Of a DNA stretch of 64,000 bases, positions 1 through 13,208 are shown in pieces. Location of the stretch: NCBI RefSeq assembly GCF_001269905.1, contig NZ_LHVK01000005.1, positions 264,407 through 328,406 of the forward strand, given 5' to 3'. How positions within the stretch are numbered: the stretch's first letter is position 1; every line of letters starts with the position of its first letter. This DNA is from Pseudomonas corrugata (GTDB lineage Bacteria > Pseudomonadota > Gammaproteobacteria > Pseudomonadales > Pseudomonadaceae). The translations under genes and the position numbers were made by a program. Below the pieces are notes generated by a model. It was not told where the DNA came from. It made no database searches and worked only from the letters and a program-made list of their open reading frames with translations.

Positions 1-68
1 GCTTGTGTTGCAGACATGTTTTGCAACCGCTAGCAGACTGGCCTTTCGCTGTCGAGATATGGCGGTAA

Positions 69-1553
<1,485 letters not shown>

Positions 1554-1587
1554 CGGCCCCACACAAACCCTGATGCGGTGATGAACC

Positions 1588-1720
1588 TGTGGCGAGGGGA
1601 TTTATCCCCGTTGGGCTGCGCAGCAGCCCTAAAACCTGGCGCCTCGGTGTGCCAGATAGACGGGGTAGAACGCTTTGGGGCTGCTACGCAGCCCAGCGGG
1701 GATAAATCCCCTCGCCACAA
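1588..1720. repeat. inverted REP pair, GAGGGGATTTATCCCC family
   Basis: Left arm TGTGGCGAGGGGATTTATCC with TGGGCTGCGCAGCAGCCC is mirrored by GGGCTGCTACGCAGCCCAGC and GGATAAATCCCCTCGCCACA. It sits in the convergent mltF/pdxJ gap and can fold into a long hairpin, so it may also serve as a terminator. A second pair of the same family lies at 7981-8146. Confidence 0.85.
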
Positions 1721-1753
1721 TGGATCGCACCCGTATCGAGTTTTGTGCTGATA

Positions 1754-2497
1754 TCAGGCTTTTGCGGCCGCCAGGATCAGCGCCTTCATCTCCGCCACCG
1801 CCGACTTGAACCCGACAAACAAGGCATGGGCCACCAGCGCATGGCCGATGTTCAGCTCGTTGATGCCTTTGATGGCCGCCACGGCTTCGACGTTGTGGTA
1901 GTGCAGGCCATGGCCGGCGTTGACGATCAGGCCCTGTGCCAGGCCGAACGCGACACCGTCAGCCACTCGTTGCAGCTCATCGGCCACATCCGTGGGGGTT
2001 TCGGCATCCGCGTAGCGGCCGGTGTGCAGCTCAATGGCCGGGGCACCGACCCGCTTGGAGGCCTCGATCTGCCGCTCGTCGGCGTCGATGAACAACGACA
2101 CTTCGGCGCCGGTTTTCGACAGCCGCTCCACTGCCGCCCGGATCCGCGCTTCCTGCCCCGCCACGTCCAGGCCGCCTTCGGTGGTCAGCTCCTGACGCGT
2201 TTCCGGTACCAGGCAAATGTGCGCCGGGCGGATACGCTCGGCGAATGCCAGCATTTCTTCGGTCACGCCCATCTCGAAATTCATACGGGTCTGCAATACG
2301 TCCTTGAGCAGCAGCACATCGCGTTCCTGGATATGGCGACGGTCCTCACGCAGGTGCACGGTGATGCCGTCGGCGCCCGCCTCTTCGGCGTCCAGTGCAG
2401 CCTTGACCGGATCCGGATAGCGGGTACCGCGGGCCTGGCGCAGGGTGGCGACATGGTCGATGTTCACGCCGAGAAGAATGCGATTGCTGGTGCTCAC
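1754..2497 (-). CDS. pdxJ: pyridoxine 5'-phosphate synthase
   Basis: Condenses 1-deoxy-D-xylulose 5-phosphate with 3-amino-2-oxopropyl phosphate to form pyridoxine 5'-phosphate, the last step of de novo vitamin B6 synthesis. The 247-residue cytosolic TIM-barrel protein begins with the family signature [15 protein letters not shown]. The GTG start at 2497 is preferred over an upstream ATG (2539) because AGGAGC lies just before it and the family begins at this point. It is the last gene of the minus-strand lepA-lepB-rnc-era-recO-pdxJ cluster, 51 nt after recO. Confidence 0.95.
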   Translation of the reverse strand: MSTSNRILLGVNIDHVATLRQARGTRYPDPVKAALDAEEAGADGITVHLREDRRHIQERDVLLLKDVLQTRMNFEMGVTEEMLAFAERIRPAHICLVPETRQELTTEGGLDVAGQEARIRAAVERLSKTGAEVSLFIDADERQIEASKRVGAPAIELHTGRYADAETPTDVADELQRVADGVAFGLAQGLIVNAGHGLHYHNVEAVAAIKGINELNIGHALVAHALFVGFKSAVAEMKALILAAAKA

Positions 2498-2548
2498 GAA
2501 AAGCGCTCCTTGAATGGACAGAGATTCGGCCCACAGCATACGGGTTGA

Positions 2549-3238
2549 TCAGGGCTTGCGAAACAGCTCGCGACTGACCAGCGGCTTGCCACCCAGATGA
2601 ACCGCCAAAGCCTGGCGCATCAGACGCTTGGCCGCGGACAAAGCGCCGGGCGCGCTCCAGTCGGCCTCGGCCATGGCCAGCAGCTCGACGCCGTTGAACA
2701 GACCGGGTTGCAGCAGATAGACGCGCTCCAGGCCGGCATCAACCTGCAAGCGGTAAAGGCCATCGGCGGCAATGGGCGCGCCGTTCAGGTCGGCGTCTAG
2801 AGCGAACCCGTAGCCCAGGTCATCCAGCAACCGCCACTCGAAGGATCGCAGCAGCGGCTCCAGCGGCCGGCCTTCGGCCAGGGCCAGCAGTGTCGCGGCG
2901 TAGTGATCGAAGACGGCAGGATGCGGGTCTTCGGCGGGCAACAGGCGGATCAGCAACTCATTGAGGTACAGGCCGCTGAACAACGCCTCGCCGTTGAGCC
3001 AGGCCGAGACTCCGTTGCTTTCCATGCGCCCGACATTCTTGAGCTCGCCCCGCCCCCGGAATTCGACCTCCAGGGGCACGAACGGCCGCGCCAGCGTTCC
3101 GGCCTTGCCCCGCGCGCCCCGTAACACCGCCCGCAGACGCCCTTGCGGCGTGAGGAAATCCACCAGAGCACTGCTTTCGCGGTATGCGCGCGAATGCAGG
3201 ACGTAGGCGACTTGGGCGATGGGATGGGTGGGGGACAT
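2549..3238 (-). CDS. recO: DNA repair protein RecO
   Basis: Recombination mediator of the RecFOR pathway; it loads RecA onto SSB-coated single-stranded DNA at gaps. The 229-residue product begins [19 protein letters not shown], typical of the RecO N-terminal OB fold ([16 protein letters not shown]), followed by a helical C-terminal region. An earlier in-frame ATG at 3256 would add six residues; neither start has a strong ribosome-binding site, and 3238 fits family length. It lies downstream of era, separated by a REPIN. Confidence 0.92.
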   Translation of the reverse strand: MSPTHPIAQVAYVLHSRAYRESSALVDFLTPQGRLRAVLRGARGKAGTLARPFVPLEVEFRGRGELKNVGRMESNGVSAWLNGEALFSGLYLNELLIRLLPAEDPHPAVFDHYAATLLALAEGRPLEPLLRSFEWRLLDDLGYGFALDADLNGAPIAADGLYRLQVDAGLERVYLLQPGLFNGVELLAMAEADWSAPGALSAAKRLMRQALAVHLGGKPLVSRELFRKP

Positions 3239-3291
3239 GGAGGTCGCAGTTCTCAATAAGGAAACGCAGTATTACCAACAACCAGAAACCA

Positions 3292-3412
3292 CTGTGGGAG
3301 CGAGCCTGCTGGGAGCAAGGCTTGCCCGCGATGAACACAACGCGGTCTTCTTGAAACCGAGTCGCTTGTATCGCGAGCAAGCTTTGCTCCCACCAAGCCC
3401 GCTCCCACACAG
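3292..3412. repeat. REPIN between era and recO
   Basis: Inverted REP palindromes (CTGTGGGAGCGAGCCTG... mirrored by ...GCCCGCTCCCACACAG). A second, nested GGGAGCAAGGCTTGCCCGCG / CGCGAGCAAGCTTTGCTCCC pair lies inside. This is a compound REPIN within an otherwise co-directional gene cluster. Confidence 0.85.
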
Positions 3413-3435
3413 TCCGTGGTGTACTGCCGGACGGA

Positions 3436-4338
3436 TTACAAGTCGCCGTAACCCAGCGAACGCAGTGCCCGCTCATCATCCGACCAGCCACCCTTCACCT
3501 TTACCCACAGGTTGAGCATGATCTTGGAGTCGAACAACAACTCCATGTCCTTGCGCGCCTCGGTGCCGATGCGCTTGATGCGCTCGCCCTTGTCGCCAAT
3601 GATGATTTTCTTCTGGCCGTCACGTTCGACGAGGATCAGCGCGTGGATGTGCAGGGTCTTGCCCTGTTGCTTGAACTCTTCGATTTCCACGGTGATCTGG
3701 TACGGCAGCTCGGCGCCCAGCTGGCGCATGATCTTCTCGCGCACCAGTTCCGCGGCGAGGAAACGGCTGCTGCGATCGGTAATCTGGTCTTCAGGGAAGA
3801 AGTGATCGTTTTCTGGCAGATGTTCGGCAATCACCCGCTCCAGCGCGTCCAGGTTATGGCCGTGCTGGGCCGAGATCGGGATGATCTGGGCGTTGGGCAG
3901 CTGTTCCTGCAACCAGGTCAGGTGCGGCATCAGCTCAGCTTTGTCCTCGATACGGTCGGTCTTGTTCAGCGCCACTATCAGCGGGCCGGTCACGTACTGG
4001 ACGCGTTCGAGGACCATCTGGTCTTCTTCGGTCCACTTGGTACGGTCGACCACGAAGATCACCACGTCGACGTCTTTCAACGCTGCCGAAGCGGTCTTGT
4101 TCATGTAGCGGTTCAGGGCCTTTTCGCCCCCCTTGTGCATGCCCGGGGTATCGACGTAGATCGCCTGCACGTCGCCCTCGGTCTTGATACCCAGCATATT
4201 GTGGCGGGTGGTCTGGGGCTTGCGCGAGGTGATCGCCAGTTTCTGGCCCAGGATATGGTTCAGCAATGTGGACTTGCCCACGTTCGGCCGGCCAACGATG
4301 GCGACATAGCCGCAACGGGTAACGGTTGTATCAGTCAT
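3436..4338 (-). CDS. era: GTPase Era, ribosome assembly factor
   Basis: Essential Ras-like GTPase that binds the 3' end of 16S rRNA during 30S maturation. The 300-residue protein shows G1 GRPNVGKS, G3 DTPG and G4 NKTD, then a C-terminal KH RNA-binding domain (about residues 200-300). The start at 4338 is chosen because GGAG lies 7 nt upstream; an ATG at 4344 sits too close to that site. The start overlaps the 3' end of rnc by 8 nt, implying translational coupling of RNase III and Era. Confidence 0.96.
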   Translation of the reverse strand: MTDTTVTRCGYVAIVGRPNVGKSTLLNHILGQKLAITSRKPQTTRHNMLGIKTEGDVQAIYVDTPGMHKGGEKALNRYMNKTASAALKDVDVVIFVVDRTKWTEEDQMVLERVQYVTGPLIVALNKTDRIEDKAELMPHLTWLQEQLPNAQIIPISAQHGHNLDALERVIAEHLPENDHFFPEDQITDRSSRFLAAELVREKIMRQLGAELPYQITVEIEEFKQQGKTLHIHALILVERDGQKKIIIGDKGERIKRIGTEARKDMELLFDSKIMLNLWVKVKGGWSDDERALRSLGYGDL

Positions 4339-5020
4339 TGCCATTCTCCACGCCCAGGGCGATCAATGCTGCGGCGGCCGCCACCTGCTCGGCGATACGG
4401 CGGCTCACGCCCTGGCCACGGCTTTTTTCATTCAATAGGACCACTTCGCATTCGACGAAGAAGGTTCGGCAGTGCGGCTCGCCCTGGATGTCCACGACTT
4501 CGTAGCGCGGCAGCTCGCAACTGCGCGATTGCAGGAACTCCTGCAAACGGGTTTTCGGATCCTTGTTGGTGTCGACCAGCGTCAGGCTGTCGATTTCGGA
4601 GGTCAGCCAGGCCAGCACGCGCTCGCGAGCCTTTTCCATGCCCGAATCCAGGTAGATCGCACCAATCAGAGCTTCCAGGGCGTCGGCCAGAATCGACTCG
4701 CGCCGAAAACCGCCGCTTTTCAACTCGCCGGAGCCCAGGCGCAGGTAGTCGCCCAAATCGAAACCACGAGCCAGCACGGCCAGGGTCTCACCTTTTACCA
4801 GCCGCGCGCGCAAACGCGACAACTGGCCTTCGCGGGCCAGCGGGAAGCGCTCGAACAGTGCCTCGCCAGCGACGAAGTTGAGGATGGCATCACCGAGGAA
4901 TTCCAGGCGTTCGTTATTACGCCCGGCAAAACTGCGGTGAGTGAGGGCCAGGAGCATCAGCTCCGGGTCCTTGAAGTTGTAGCCGAGCTGGCGCTCGAGG
5001 CGGCTTAGAGAAACGCTCAC
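4331..5020 (-). CDS. rnc: ribonuclease III
   Basis: Double-strand-specific endoribonuclease that processes the rRNA precursor and some mRNAs. The 229-residue protein has the RNase III signature [12 protein letters not shown] near residue 38 and a C-terminal dsRNA-binding domain (about 155-225). The start is GTG (5018-5020) with only a weak GGGT upstream. The TGA of a short upstream reading frame (5017-5157) overlaps this GTG. The DUF4845 gene that sits between lepB and rnc in P. aeruginosa is absent. Confidence 0.95.
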   Translation of the reverse strand: MSVSLSRLERQLGYNFKDPELMLLALTHRSFAGRNNERLEFLGDAILNFVAGEALFERFPLAREGQLSRLRARLVKGETLAVLARGFDLGDYLRLGSGELKSGGFRRESILADALEALIGAIYLDSGMEKARERVLAWLTSEIDSLTLVDTNKDPKTRLQEFLQSRSCELPRYEVVDIQGEPHCRTFFVECEVVLLNEKSRGQGVSRRIAEQVAAAAALIALGVENGND

Positions 5021-5157
5021 GGTTTACCCACGCTGAGTTCGTGGCTGGATTCCACCGCCAGGTCGGCAAGACGCCGTTGGCTTGGGACAATTAACGCTGT
5101 GTTCAAAAATGAAGTCCTGACTAACGTTGGCGCCTTGTACAGGCTCCAGAAATGCAT
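5017..5157 (-). CDS. short open frame upstream of rnc, possible gene remnant
   Basis: A 46-codon frame (begins [10 protein letters not shown], ends LSVGKP) whose stop overlaps the rnc GTG start. It occupies the position where other pseudomonads carry a DUF4845 gene of about 120 codons, but I cannot recognise that family in it. A hairpin (GGCGCTGT / ACAGCGCC, about 5160-5180) separates it from lepB. It may be a coupling peptide for rnc, a relic, or chance. Confidence 0.25.
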   Translation of the reverse strand: MHFWSLYKAPTLVRTSFLNTALIVPSQRRLADLAVESSHELSVGKP

Positions 5158-5186
5158 TCGGCGCTGTGTTCAACAGCGCCGTGTGT

Positions 5187-6041
5187 TTACTTGATCAGGC
5201 CAACCCGCGAGAAATTCGGCAGGTGTCCGAGTTTGGGTTCCGGCCAGCTCATCCAGACCGCGAAGGCCTTGCCGACGATATTCCGGTCGGGGACCATGCC
5301 CAGCATGTCCTTGGGAATGTTCGGATCATCCCAGTAACGGCTGTCGTTGGAGTTGTCGCGGTTGTCGCCCATCATGAAATAGTGCCCGGCCGGCACGGTC
5401 CACGAATGGTCCGGCGTGGCGCGGTAGCGGCTCATTTCCTTGCGAATCAGATGCTCGACCTCGCCGAGTTTCTCCTGGTAGAGCTCGGCGCTGCCCAGGG
5501 TGCCTGGCTCGGAGCCGAGCAGTTGTTCGGCCACCAGTTCGCCATTCACGTACAAACGCTTGTCGACGGTGTAGCGAATCTTGTCGCCGGGCAAGCCGAC
5601 CACGCGCTTGATGTAGTTGACGCTAGGGTCGCTGGGAAAGCGGAACACCATCACGTCGCCGCGCTGTGGATCACCCACCTCGATGATTTTCTTGTCGATC
5701 ACCGGCAGGCGGATCCCGTAGGAGAACTTGTTCACCAGGATGAAATCGCCCACGTCCAGTGTCGGCTTCATCGAGCCGGACGGGATCTGGAACGGCTCCA
5801 CCAGGAACGAACGCAGCACCAGCACAATGAACAGCACGGGAAAGAACGACTTGCCGTACTCGACCAGCAACGGCTCCTTGTTGAGCTTCTCGACCACCAC
5901 ACCATCGGGCTGGCTGACGCTGCCCTGATAAGAGGCGATAGCCGCCCGGCGCCGAGGCGCCAGGAACAACAGATCAATCAACGCCAACAGACCGCAGACA
6001 AACACGGCGATAACCAGCAACAGCGGGAAATTTAGCGACAT
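5187..6041 (-). CDS. lepB: signal peptidase I
   Basis: Inner-membrane serine protease that removes signal peptides from Sec- and Tat-exported proteins. The 284-residue protein has two N-terminal membrane segments (about residues 4-22 and 66-82). The catalytic serine is in PSGSMKP (Ser90) and the catalytic lysine in NYIKRVVGLPGD (Lys145). The MGDNRDNSNDSRYW box follows near the C-terminus. It starts 5 nt after the lepA stop, so the two are cotranscribed. Confidence 0.96.
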   Translation of the reverse strand: MSLNFPLLLVIAVFVCGLLALIDLLFLAPRRRAAIASYQGSVSQPDGVVVEKLNKEPLLVEYGKSFFPVLFIVLVLRSFLVEPFQIPSGSMKPTLDVGDFILVNKFSYGIRLPVIDKKIIEVGDPQRGDVMVFRFPSDPSVNYIKRVVGLPGDKIRYTVDKRLYVNGELVAEQLLGSEPGTLGSAELYQEKLGEVEHLIRKEMSRYRATPDHSWTVPAGHYFMMGDNRDNSNDSRYWDDPNIPKDMLGMVPDRNIVGKAFAVWMSWPEPKLGHLPNFSRVGLIK

Positions 6042-6046
6042 AGGAC

Positions 6047-7846
6047 CTAACTATCCAACCTGAGCACCGCAAGGAAGGCTTCCTGTGGAATTTCCACATT
6101 ACCGACCTGCTTCATGCGTTTTTTACCGGCCTTCTGCTTTTCCAACAGCTTGCGCTTACGGCTGACGTCGCCGCCGTAGCATTTGGCCAATACGTTCTTT
6201 CTGAGTGCCTTGACGGTTGTACGCGCCACAATCTGCCCGCCAATGGCGGCCTGGATTGCCACGTCGAACATCTGCCGCGGAATCAGTTCCTTCATCTTCT
6301 CGGTCAACGCACGACCTTTGTAGTGCGCGTTGTCACGGTGCACGATCAATGCCAGGGCATCGACCTTCTCACCGTTGATCAGCACATCCAGCTTCACCAG
6401 ATTAGCCGATTGGTAACGATCGAAATGATAGTCCAGCGAAGCATAGCCGCGACTGGTGGATTTCAGGCGATCGAAGAAGTCCAGCACCACTTCGTTCATC
6501 GGCAGGTCGTAGGTCACCTGGACCTGCGAGCCGAGGAACAGCATGTCATGTTGCACGCCGCGCTTCTCGATGCACAGGGTAATGACGTTGCCCAGGTGCT
6601 CCTGAGGCACAAGGATGTTGGCCCGCACGATCGGTTCGCGCATGTCTTCGATGGCCGACAGGTCTGGCAGCTTGGACGGGTTGTCGACGTAGATGGTTTC
6701 ACCGTTCTTGAGCAGCAGCTCGAAGATTACCGTCGGCGCCGTGGTGATCAGGTCCAGGTCGTACTCGCGCTCCAGGCGCTCCTGGATGATTTCCATGTGC
6801 AGCATGCCCAGGAACCCGCAACGGAAGCCGAAGCCCAGGGCGTCGGAGCTTTCCGGGGTGTATTGCAGCGACGAGTCGTTCAGGGTCAGCTTCTGCAGGG
6901 CTTCGCGAAAATCCTCGAAATCGTCGGAGCTGACCGGGAACAGGCCGGCATAGACCTGGGGCTGGATACGTTTGAAACCTGGCAGCACATCGACGTCCGG
7001 TGTGGAGCTCAGGGTCAGGGTGTCACCGACCGGCGCCCCGTGAATGTCCTTGATGCCGGCGATGATGAAGCCCACTTCACCGGCCTTGAGGTCGGCGGTG
7101 GCGGTGTGTTTCGGGTTGAATACACCGACGCTGTCCACCAGATGGACCTTGCCGGTGGACTTGACCAGGATCTTGTCGCCCTTCTTCACGCGGCCGTGAC
7201 GCACGCGAACCAGGGACACCACACCCAGGTAGTTGTCGAACCAGGAGTCGATGATCAACGCCTGCAGCGGATCCTCGATGTTGCCGGTCGGCGCGGGAAT
7301 CGTGGTCACCAGGCGCTCGAGCACTTCATCCACGCCCAGGCCGGTCTTGGCACTGCAGGTGACCGCGTCGGTAGCGTCGATGCCGATGATCTTCTCGATC
7401 TCATCCTTGACGCGTTCCGGCTCGGCCTGGGGCAGGTCGATCTTGTTCAGGACCGGCATGACTTCCAGGCCCTGTTCGATGGCCGTGTAGCAGTTGGCAA
7501 CCGATTGAGCCTCGACACCCTGGCCGGCATCGACCACCAGCAACGCACCTTCACAGGCCGCCAGCGAGCGGCTGACTTCATAGGTGAAGTCGACGTGGCC
7601 CGGGGTATCAATGAAGTTCAGCTGATAAGTGACGCCGTCTTTGGCCTTGTAATAGAGAGTGACGCTGTGGGCCTTGATGGTAATCCCGCGTTCACGCTCG
7701 AGGTCCATGGAGTCCAGGACCTGGGCTTCCATCTCACGCTCGGTCAGGCCACCGCACATCTGGATGAAGCGATCAGCCAGCGTCGACTTGCCATGGTCAA
7801 TGTGGGCGATGATGGAGAAATTGCGGATATGACTCAAATCACTCAC
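6047..7846 (-). CDS. lepA: elongation factor 4 (LepA), ribosomal back-translocase
   Basis: Translational GTPase related to EF-G, associated with ribosome stalling and initiation. The 599-residue protein has the P-loop AHIDHGKST near residue 15, DTPGH, NKID, domains II, III and V, and the LepA-specific C-terminal domain with the [20 protein letters not shown] stretch. It is the first gene of the minus-strand cluster here. In P. aeruginosa lepA follows algU-mucABCD, but in this window it is preceded by a REP pair and lptG. Confidence 0.97.
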   Translation of the reverse strand: MSDLSHIRNFSIIAHIDHGKSTLADRFIQMCGGLTEREMEAQVLDSMDLERERGITIKAHSVTLYYKAKDGVTYQLNFIDTPGHVDFTYEVSRSLAACEGALLVVDAGQGVEAQSVANCYTAIEQGLEVMPVLNKIDLPQAEPERVKDEIEKIIGIDATDAVTCSAKTGLGVDEVLERLVTTIPAPTGNIEDPLQALIIDSWFDNYLGVVSLVRVRHGRVKKGDKILVKSTGKVHLVDSVGVFNPKHTATADLKAGEVGFIIAGIKDIHGAPVGDTLTLSSTPDVDVLPGFKRIQPQVYAGLFPVSSDDFEDFREALQKLTLNDSSLQYTPESSDALGFGFRCGFLGMLHMEIIQERLEREYDLDLITTAPTVIFELLLKNGETIYVDNPSKLPDLSAIEDMREPIVRANILVPQEHLGNVITLCIEKRGVQHDMLFLGSQVQVTYDLPMNEVVLDFFDRLKSTSRGYASLDYHFDRYQSANLVKLDVLINGEKVDALALIVHRDNAHYKGRALTEKMKELIPRQMFDVAIQAAIGGQIVARTTVKALRKNVLAKCYGGDVSRKRKLLEKQKAGKKRMKQVGNVEIPQEAFLAVLRLDS

Positions 7847-8157
7847 GGATCAACACTCAAAAAGGCTGCAGGCAAGGCCCGCCGAAAAATAGCCGGGAAT
7901 TGTACCTGATACAGCGCGCAAGCGTCACGTTCGCCTGTCGAGGATTGATGTCGCGAACATTATCATGGCAATGGGTTTATCTGTGGCGAGGGGATTTAGC
8001 GAAACGTCGCACCGCCCCGCTGGGCTGCAAAGCAGTCCCAAAACCAGGCGACGCCGGCGTGTCAGACAGATAAGGGCGACTGCTTAGGGGCTGCCTGCGC
8101 AGCCCAGCGGGGCGGTGCGACGTTTCGATAAATCCCCTCGCCACAGAGCCCCTGGGA
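7847..8157. other. lepA upstream region with REP pair, no gene
   Basis: A 311-nt gap between lptG and lepA (both minus). About 130 nt next to lepA should hold its promoter, although I could not assign hexamers with confidence. The rest is the REP pair at 7981-8146. Confidence 0.6.
7981..8146. repeat. inverted REP pair, GAGGGGATTTA family (second copy)
   Basis: TGTGGCGAGGGGATTTA...CCCCGCTGGGCTG is mirrored by GCAGCCCAGCGGGG...TAAATCCCCTCGCCACA. Compared with 1588-1720, each arm carries an extra GCGAAACGTCGCACCG-type segment that is itself mirrored, so arm symmetry has been kept. It lies at the other boundary of the lepA-pdxJ block. Confidence 0.85.
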
Positions 8158-9211
8158 TCACCCAGCCCGGCGCAGCAGCCAGAGCCCAGCCAACGCACAG
8201 ACACCCGCCGGCACCAGCACCGCGAACAGGGGCGAGAAACCGAACACCAGGCTCGATGGCCCCAGCAGATCCTGAGCAATGCGGAAGGTGAAGCCCACCA
8301 GCACGCCGGTAAACACCCGTTGACCGAGGGTTACCGAACGCAGCGGACCAAAGATGAAGGAGATGGCCATCAGCACCAGGGCGGCAGTGACCAGCGGCTG
8401 CAATACCTTGACCCAAAAAGCCAGCCAGTAGCGGCCGTTGTTCAGGCCCTGGTCGGCCAGGTAGTGGATATACCCCCACAGACCGGTAATCGACAGGGAT
8501 TCCGGTGCCATGACTACCGTGCTGAGCAACTGCGGGCTGATCGCCACATCCCAACGCTCCTGCGGGGTCGCGACCACCTCGGTGTTCTTTTCATGGAACA
8601 GGGTGGTGGTGACACCGCTCAATTGCCAATGATCCTCGACAAACTGGGCGCGCTTGGCAAAGCTCGACGAAAGCATGTGACGTTGCTCGTCGAAGCGATA
8701 CCGGGTCACGCCATAGAGGATTCCGTTGGGCTGGACCGAGTTGATGTGGATGAATTCGTCACCCTGGCGGTGCCACAGACCATGCTTGGCGCTTTGTGCA
8801 TCGCCACCACCCTGGGCCAGGGAACGGTTGGCCTGGGCAGTGTTCTCGGTGGCCGGGGCAATGTACTCGCCGATCAGGACTCCAACCAGCATCAGCACCA
8901 GCATCGGTTTCATCACCGCCCAGACGATCCGACCGACGGAAACCCCGGCAGCACGCATGATGGTCAGTTCACTGTTGCTGGCCAGGCTGCCCAGGCCGAT
9001 CAGGCAACCGATAAGCGCCGCCATCGGCAGCATGTCGTACAGGCGCCTTGGCGCGGTCAGCAATACATAGCTCGCCACGTCCGTCAGGGTATAGGTATCA
9101 CTGACGTCACTCATTTCATCGATGAAGGCAAACAGGGTCGCCAGACCAAGGATGATCCCCAGCACCGCGAGGATTGCCATGAACACGCTGCTGCCGATGT
9201 AGCGATCGAGT

Positions 9212-9219
<8 letters not shown>
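8158..9219 (-). CDS. lptG: LPS export ABC transporter permease LptG
   Basis: Inner-membrane permease that with LptF and the LptB ATPase extracts lipopolysaccharide and passes it to LptC-LptA. The 353-residue YjgP/YjgQ-family protein has three N-terminal membrane segments, a periplasmic beta-jellyroll middle (about 125-260) and three C-terminal segments. GTG start at 9219 with GGAGG about 6 nt upstream. The start overlaps the lptF stop by 8 nt, consistent with coupled synthesis of the heterodimer. Confidence 0.95.
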
Positions 9220-12111
<2,892 letters not shown>

Positions 12112-12171
12112 CACCAATGACTGCCGATGGCACCGTCTGCGGACGGTGTCATCGGTGGCTCAGGAACTGCA

Positions 12172-12600
12172 ATGACCAAAGTCGACTTCTATATCCTGCC
12201 CAGCGCCGATCCGTCGGCCCGGCTGGATTTCGCCTGCAAGCTCACTGAAAAAGCCTGGCGCATGGGACATCGCATCTACCTGCATTGCAGCGATGCCGCC
12301 CAGCGCGAAGCACTTGACGCACGCCTGTGGGCCTTCAAGGGCGAAAGCTTCGTACCCCATGGCCCGGCCGAAAGCGAACCCGAAGGACTGATCGTGCTGG
12401 GGCTGGGAGAAGACTGCGGCCAACACCAGGACCTGCTGGTCAACCTCGATCTGAAAGTGCCGGCCTTTGCTTCGCGTTTCGCCCGTGTGGCGGAAGTGGT
12501 GGTGGAGGATCCGGCCATCCGGCAAGCCGCGCGGGAGAGTTTCCGTTTCTACCGCGAACAGGGCTATCCTCTGCAAGACCACCGTTTACAGCGACTCTGA
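12172..12600 (+). CDS. holC: DNA polymerase III chi subunit
   Basis: Chi subunit of the clamp-loader complex, linking the replicase to SSB through the psi-chi heterodimer. The 142-residue protein begins MTKVDFYILPSADPSARLDFACKLTEKAW, characteristic of HolC, and has FVPHGPAE and the hydrophobic LIVLGLG core. ATG 12172 is preferred over an upstream in-frame ATG at 12127, which falls in the pepA-holC spacer. It sits between pepA and a small conserved gene, the usual Pseudomonas order leading to valS. Confidence 0.92.
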   Translation: MTKVDFYILPSADPSARLDFACKLTEKAWRMGHRIYLHCSDAAQREALDARLWAFKGESFVPHGPAESEPEGLIVLGLGEDCGQHQDLLVNLDLKVPAFASRFARVAEVVVEDPAIRQAARESFRFYREQGYPLQDHRLQRL

Positions 12601-12607
12601 GCCTACG

Positions 12608-12973
12608 ATGGACACTCCAAAACCACCGCAAAAGCCTCCTCACCTGCTGGATGACCTTGAGTCGATCCGCCAGTTGCTCGGCGACGACACCCTGCAACCG
12701 CCATTGCTGACCGACACGGTCATGCATGAGCCCGTGCATGAAGAACAGATCCCCCTGCTGTTCGAGCCGATCACCGGCCAGCCCGAGCCCAGGCCGGCGC
12801 CCAAGACAGAGCCCAAGGGCCCCGACGCCCTGCTGCACCTGGACAGCGAATTGCGCGCTGCCGCGCAGTTGATCATGCAGGACGTCATCGACGACTTCGC
12901 CCCGCACATCGAGACCGAGATCAGGCGCCGGCTGGATGCCAGGATGGAACGGCTGCTGAGCCAGTACGAGTAA
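12608..12973 (+). CDS. conserved hypothetical protein between holC and valS
   Basis: A 121-residue acidic, proline-rich protein with no recognised catalytic motif. The N-terminal half (to about residue 75) looks disordered and rich in Pro, Asp and Glu. The C-terminal part (about 78-121, LHLDSELRAAAQLIMQDVID...RRLDARMERLL) is predicted helical and amphipathic, suited to a coiled coil or a partner-binding helix. It starts 7 nt after holC, so it is likely cotranscribed. The function is unknown; its position suggests a replication- or translation-linked accessory role, but that is inference. Confidence 0.8.
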   Translation: MDTPKPPQKPPHLLDDLESIRQLLGDDTLQPPLLTDTVMHEPVHEEQIPLLFEPITGQPEPRPAPKTEPKGPDALLHLDSELRAAAQLIMQDVIDDFAPHIETEIRRRLDARMERLLSQYE

Positions 12974-12995
12974 TTTTCCTGCCTCACAGCGAACA

Positions 12996-13093
12996 CCTTG
13001 TGGGAGCCGAGCTTGCTCGCGATGGCGGCGGCACATCCAGCATTGGATGCAACTGACCCGCCGCCATCGCGAGCAAGCTCGGCTCCCACAAGG
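12996..13093. repeat. REPIN upstream of valS
   Basis: CTTGTGGGAGCCGAGCTTGC...CGCGATGGCGG is mirrored by CCGCCATCGCGAGCAAGCTC...GGCTCCCACAAGG. The arms are nearly perfect and lie between the DUF gene and valS. Confidence 0.88.
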
Positions 13094-13208
13094 TTCAACG
13101 GTGTCCACAAACTCTGCGCCCGGCGCCTCCCGCCAGTGGCTTGCATCTGCCCCGCCCGCTATACTTCCCGGCTTTTCCTGAATAAATGCCAATAGGGTCC
13201 CGCCGCGC

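Noticed and set aside
6323..7909. 528-codon frame antisense to lepA
   Set aside because: Shadow of lepA; the composition (rich in His, Val, Asp and Gln) is typical of GC-rich antisense frames.
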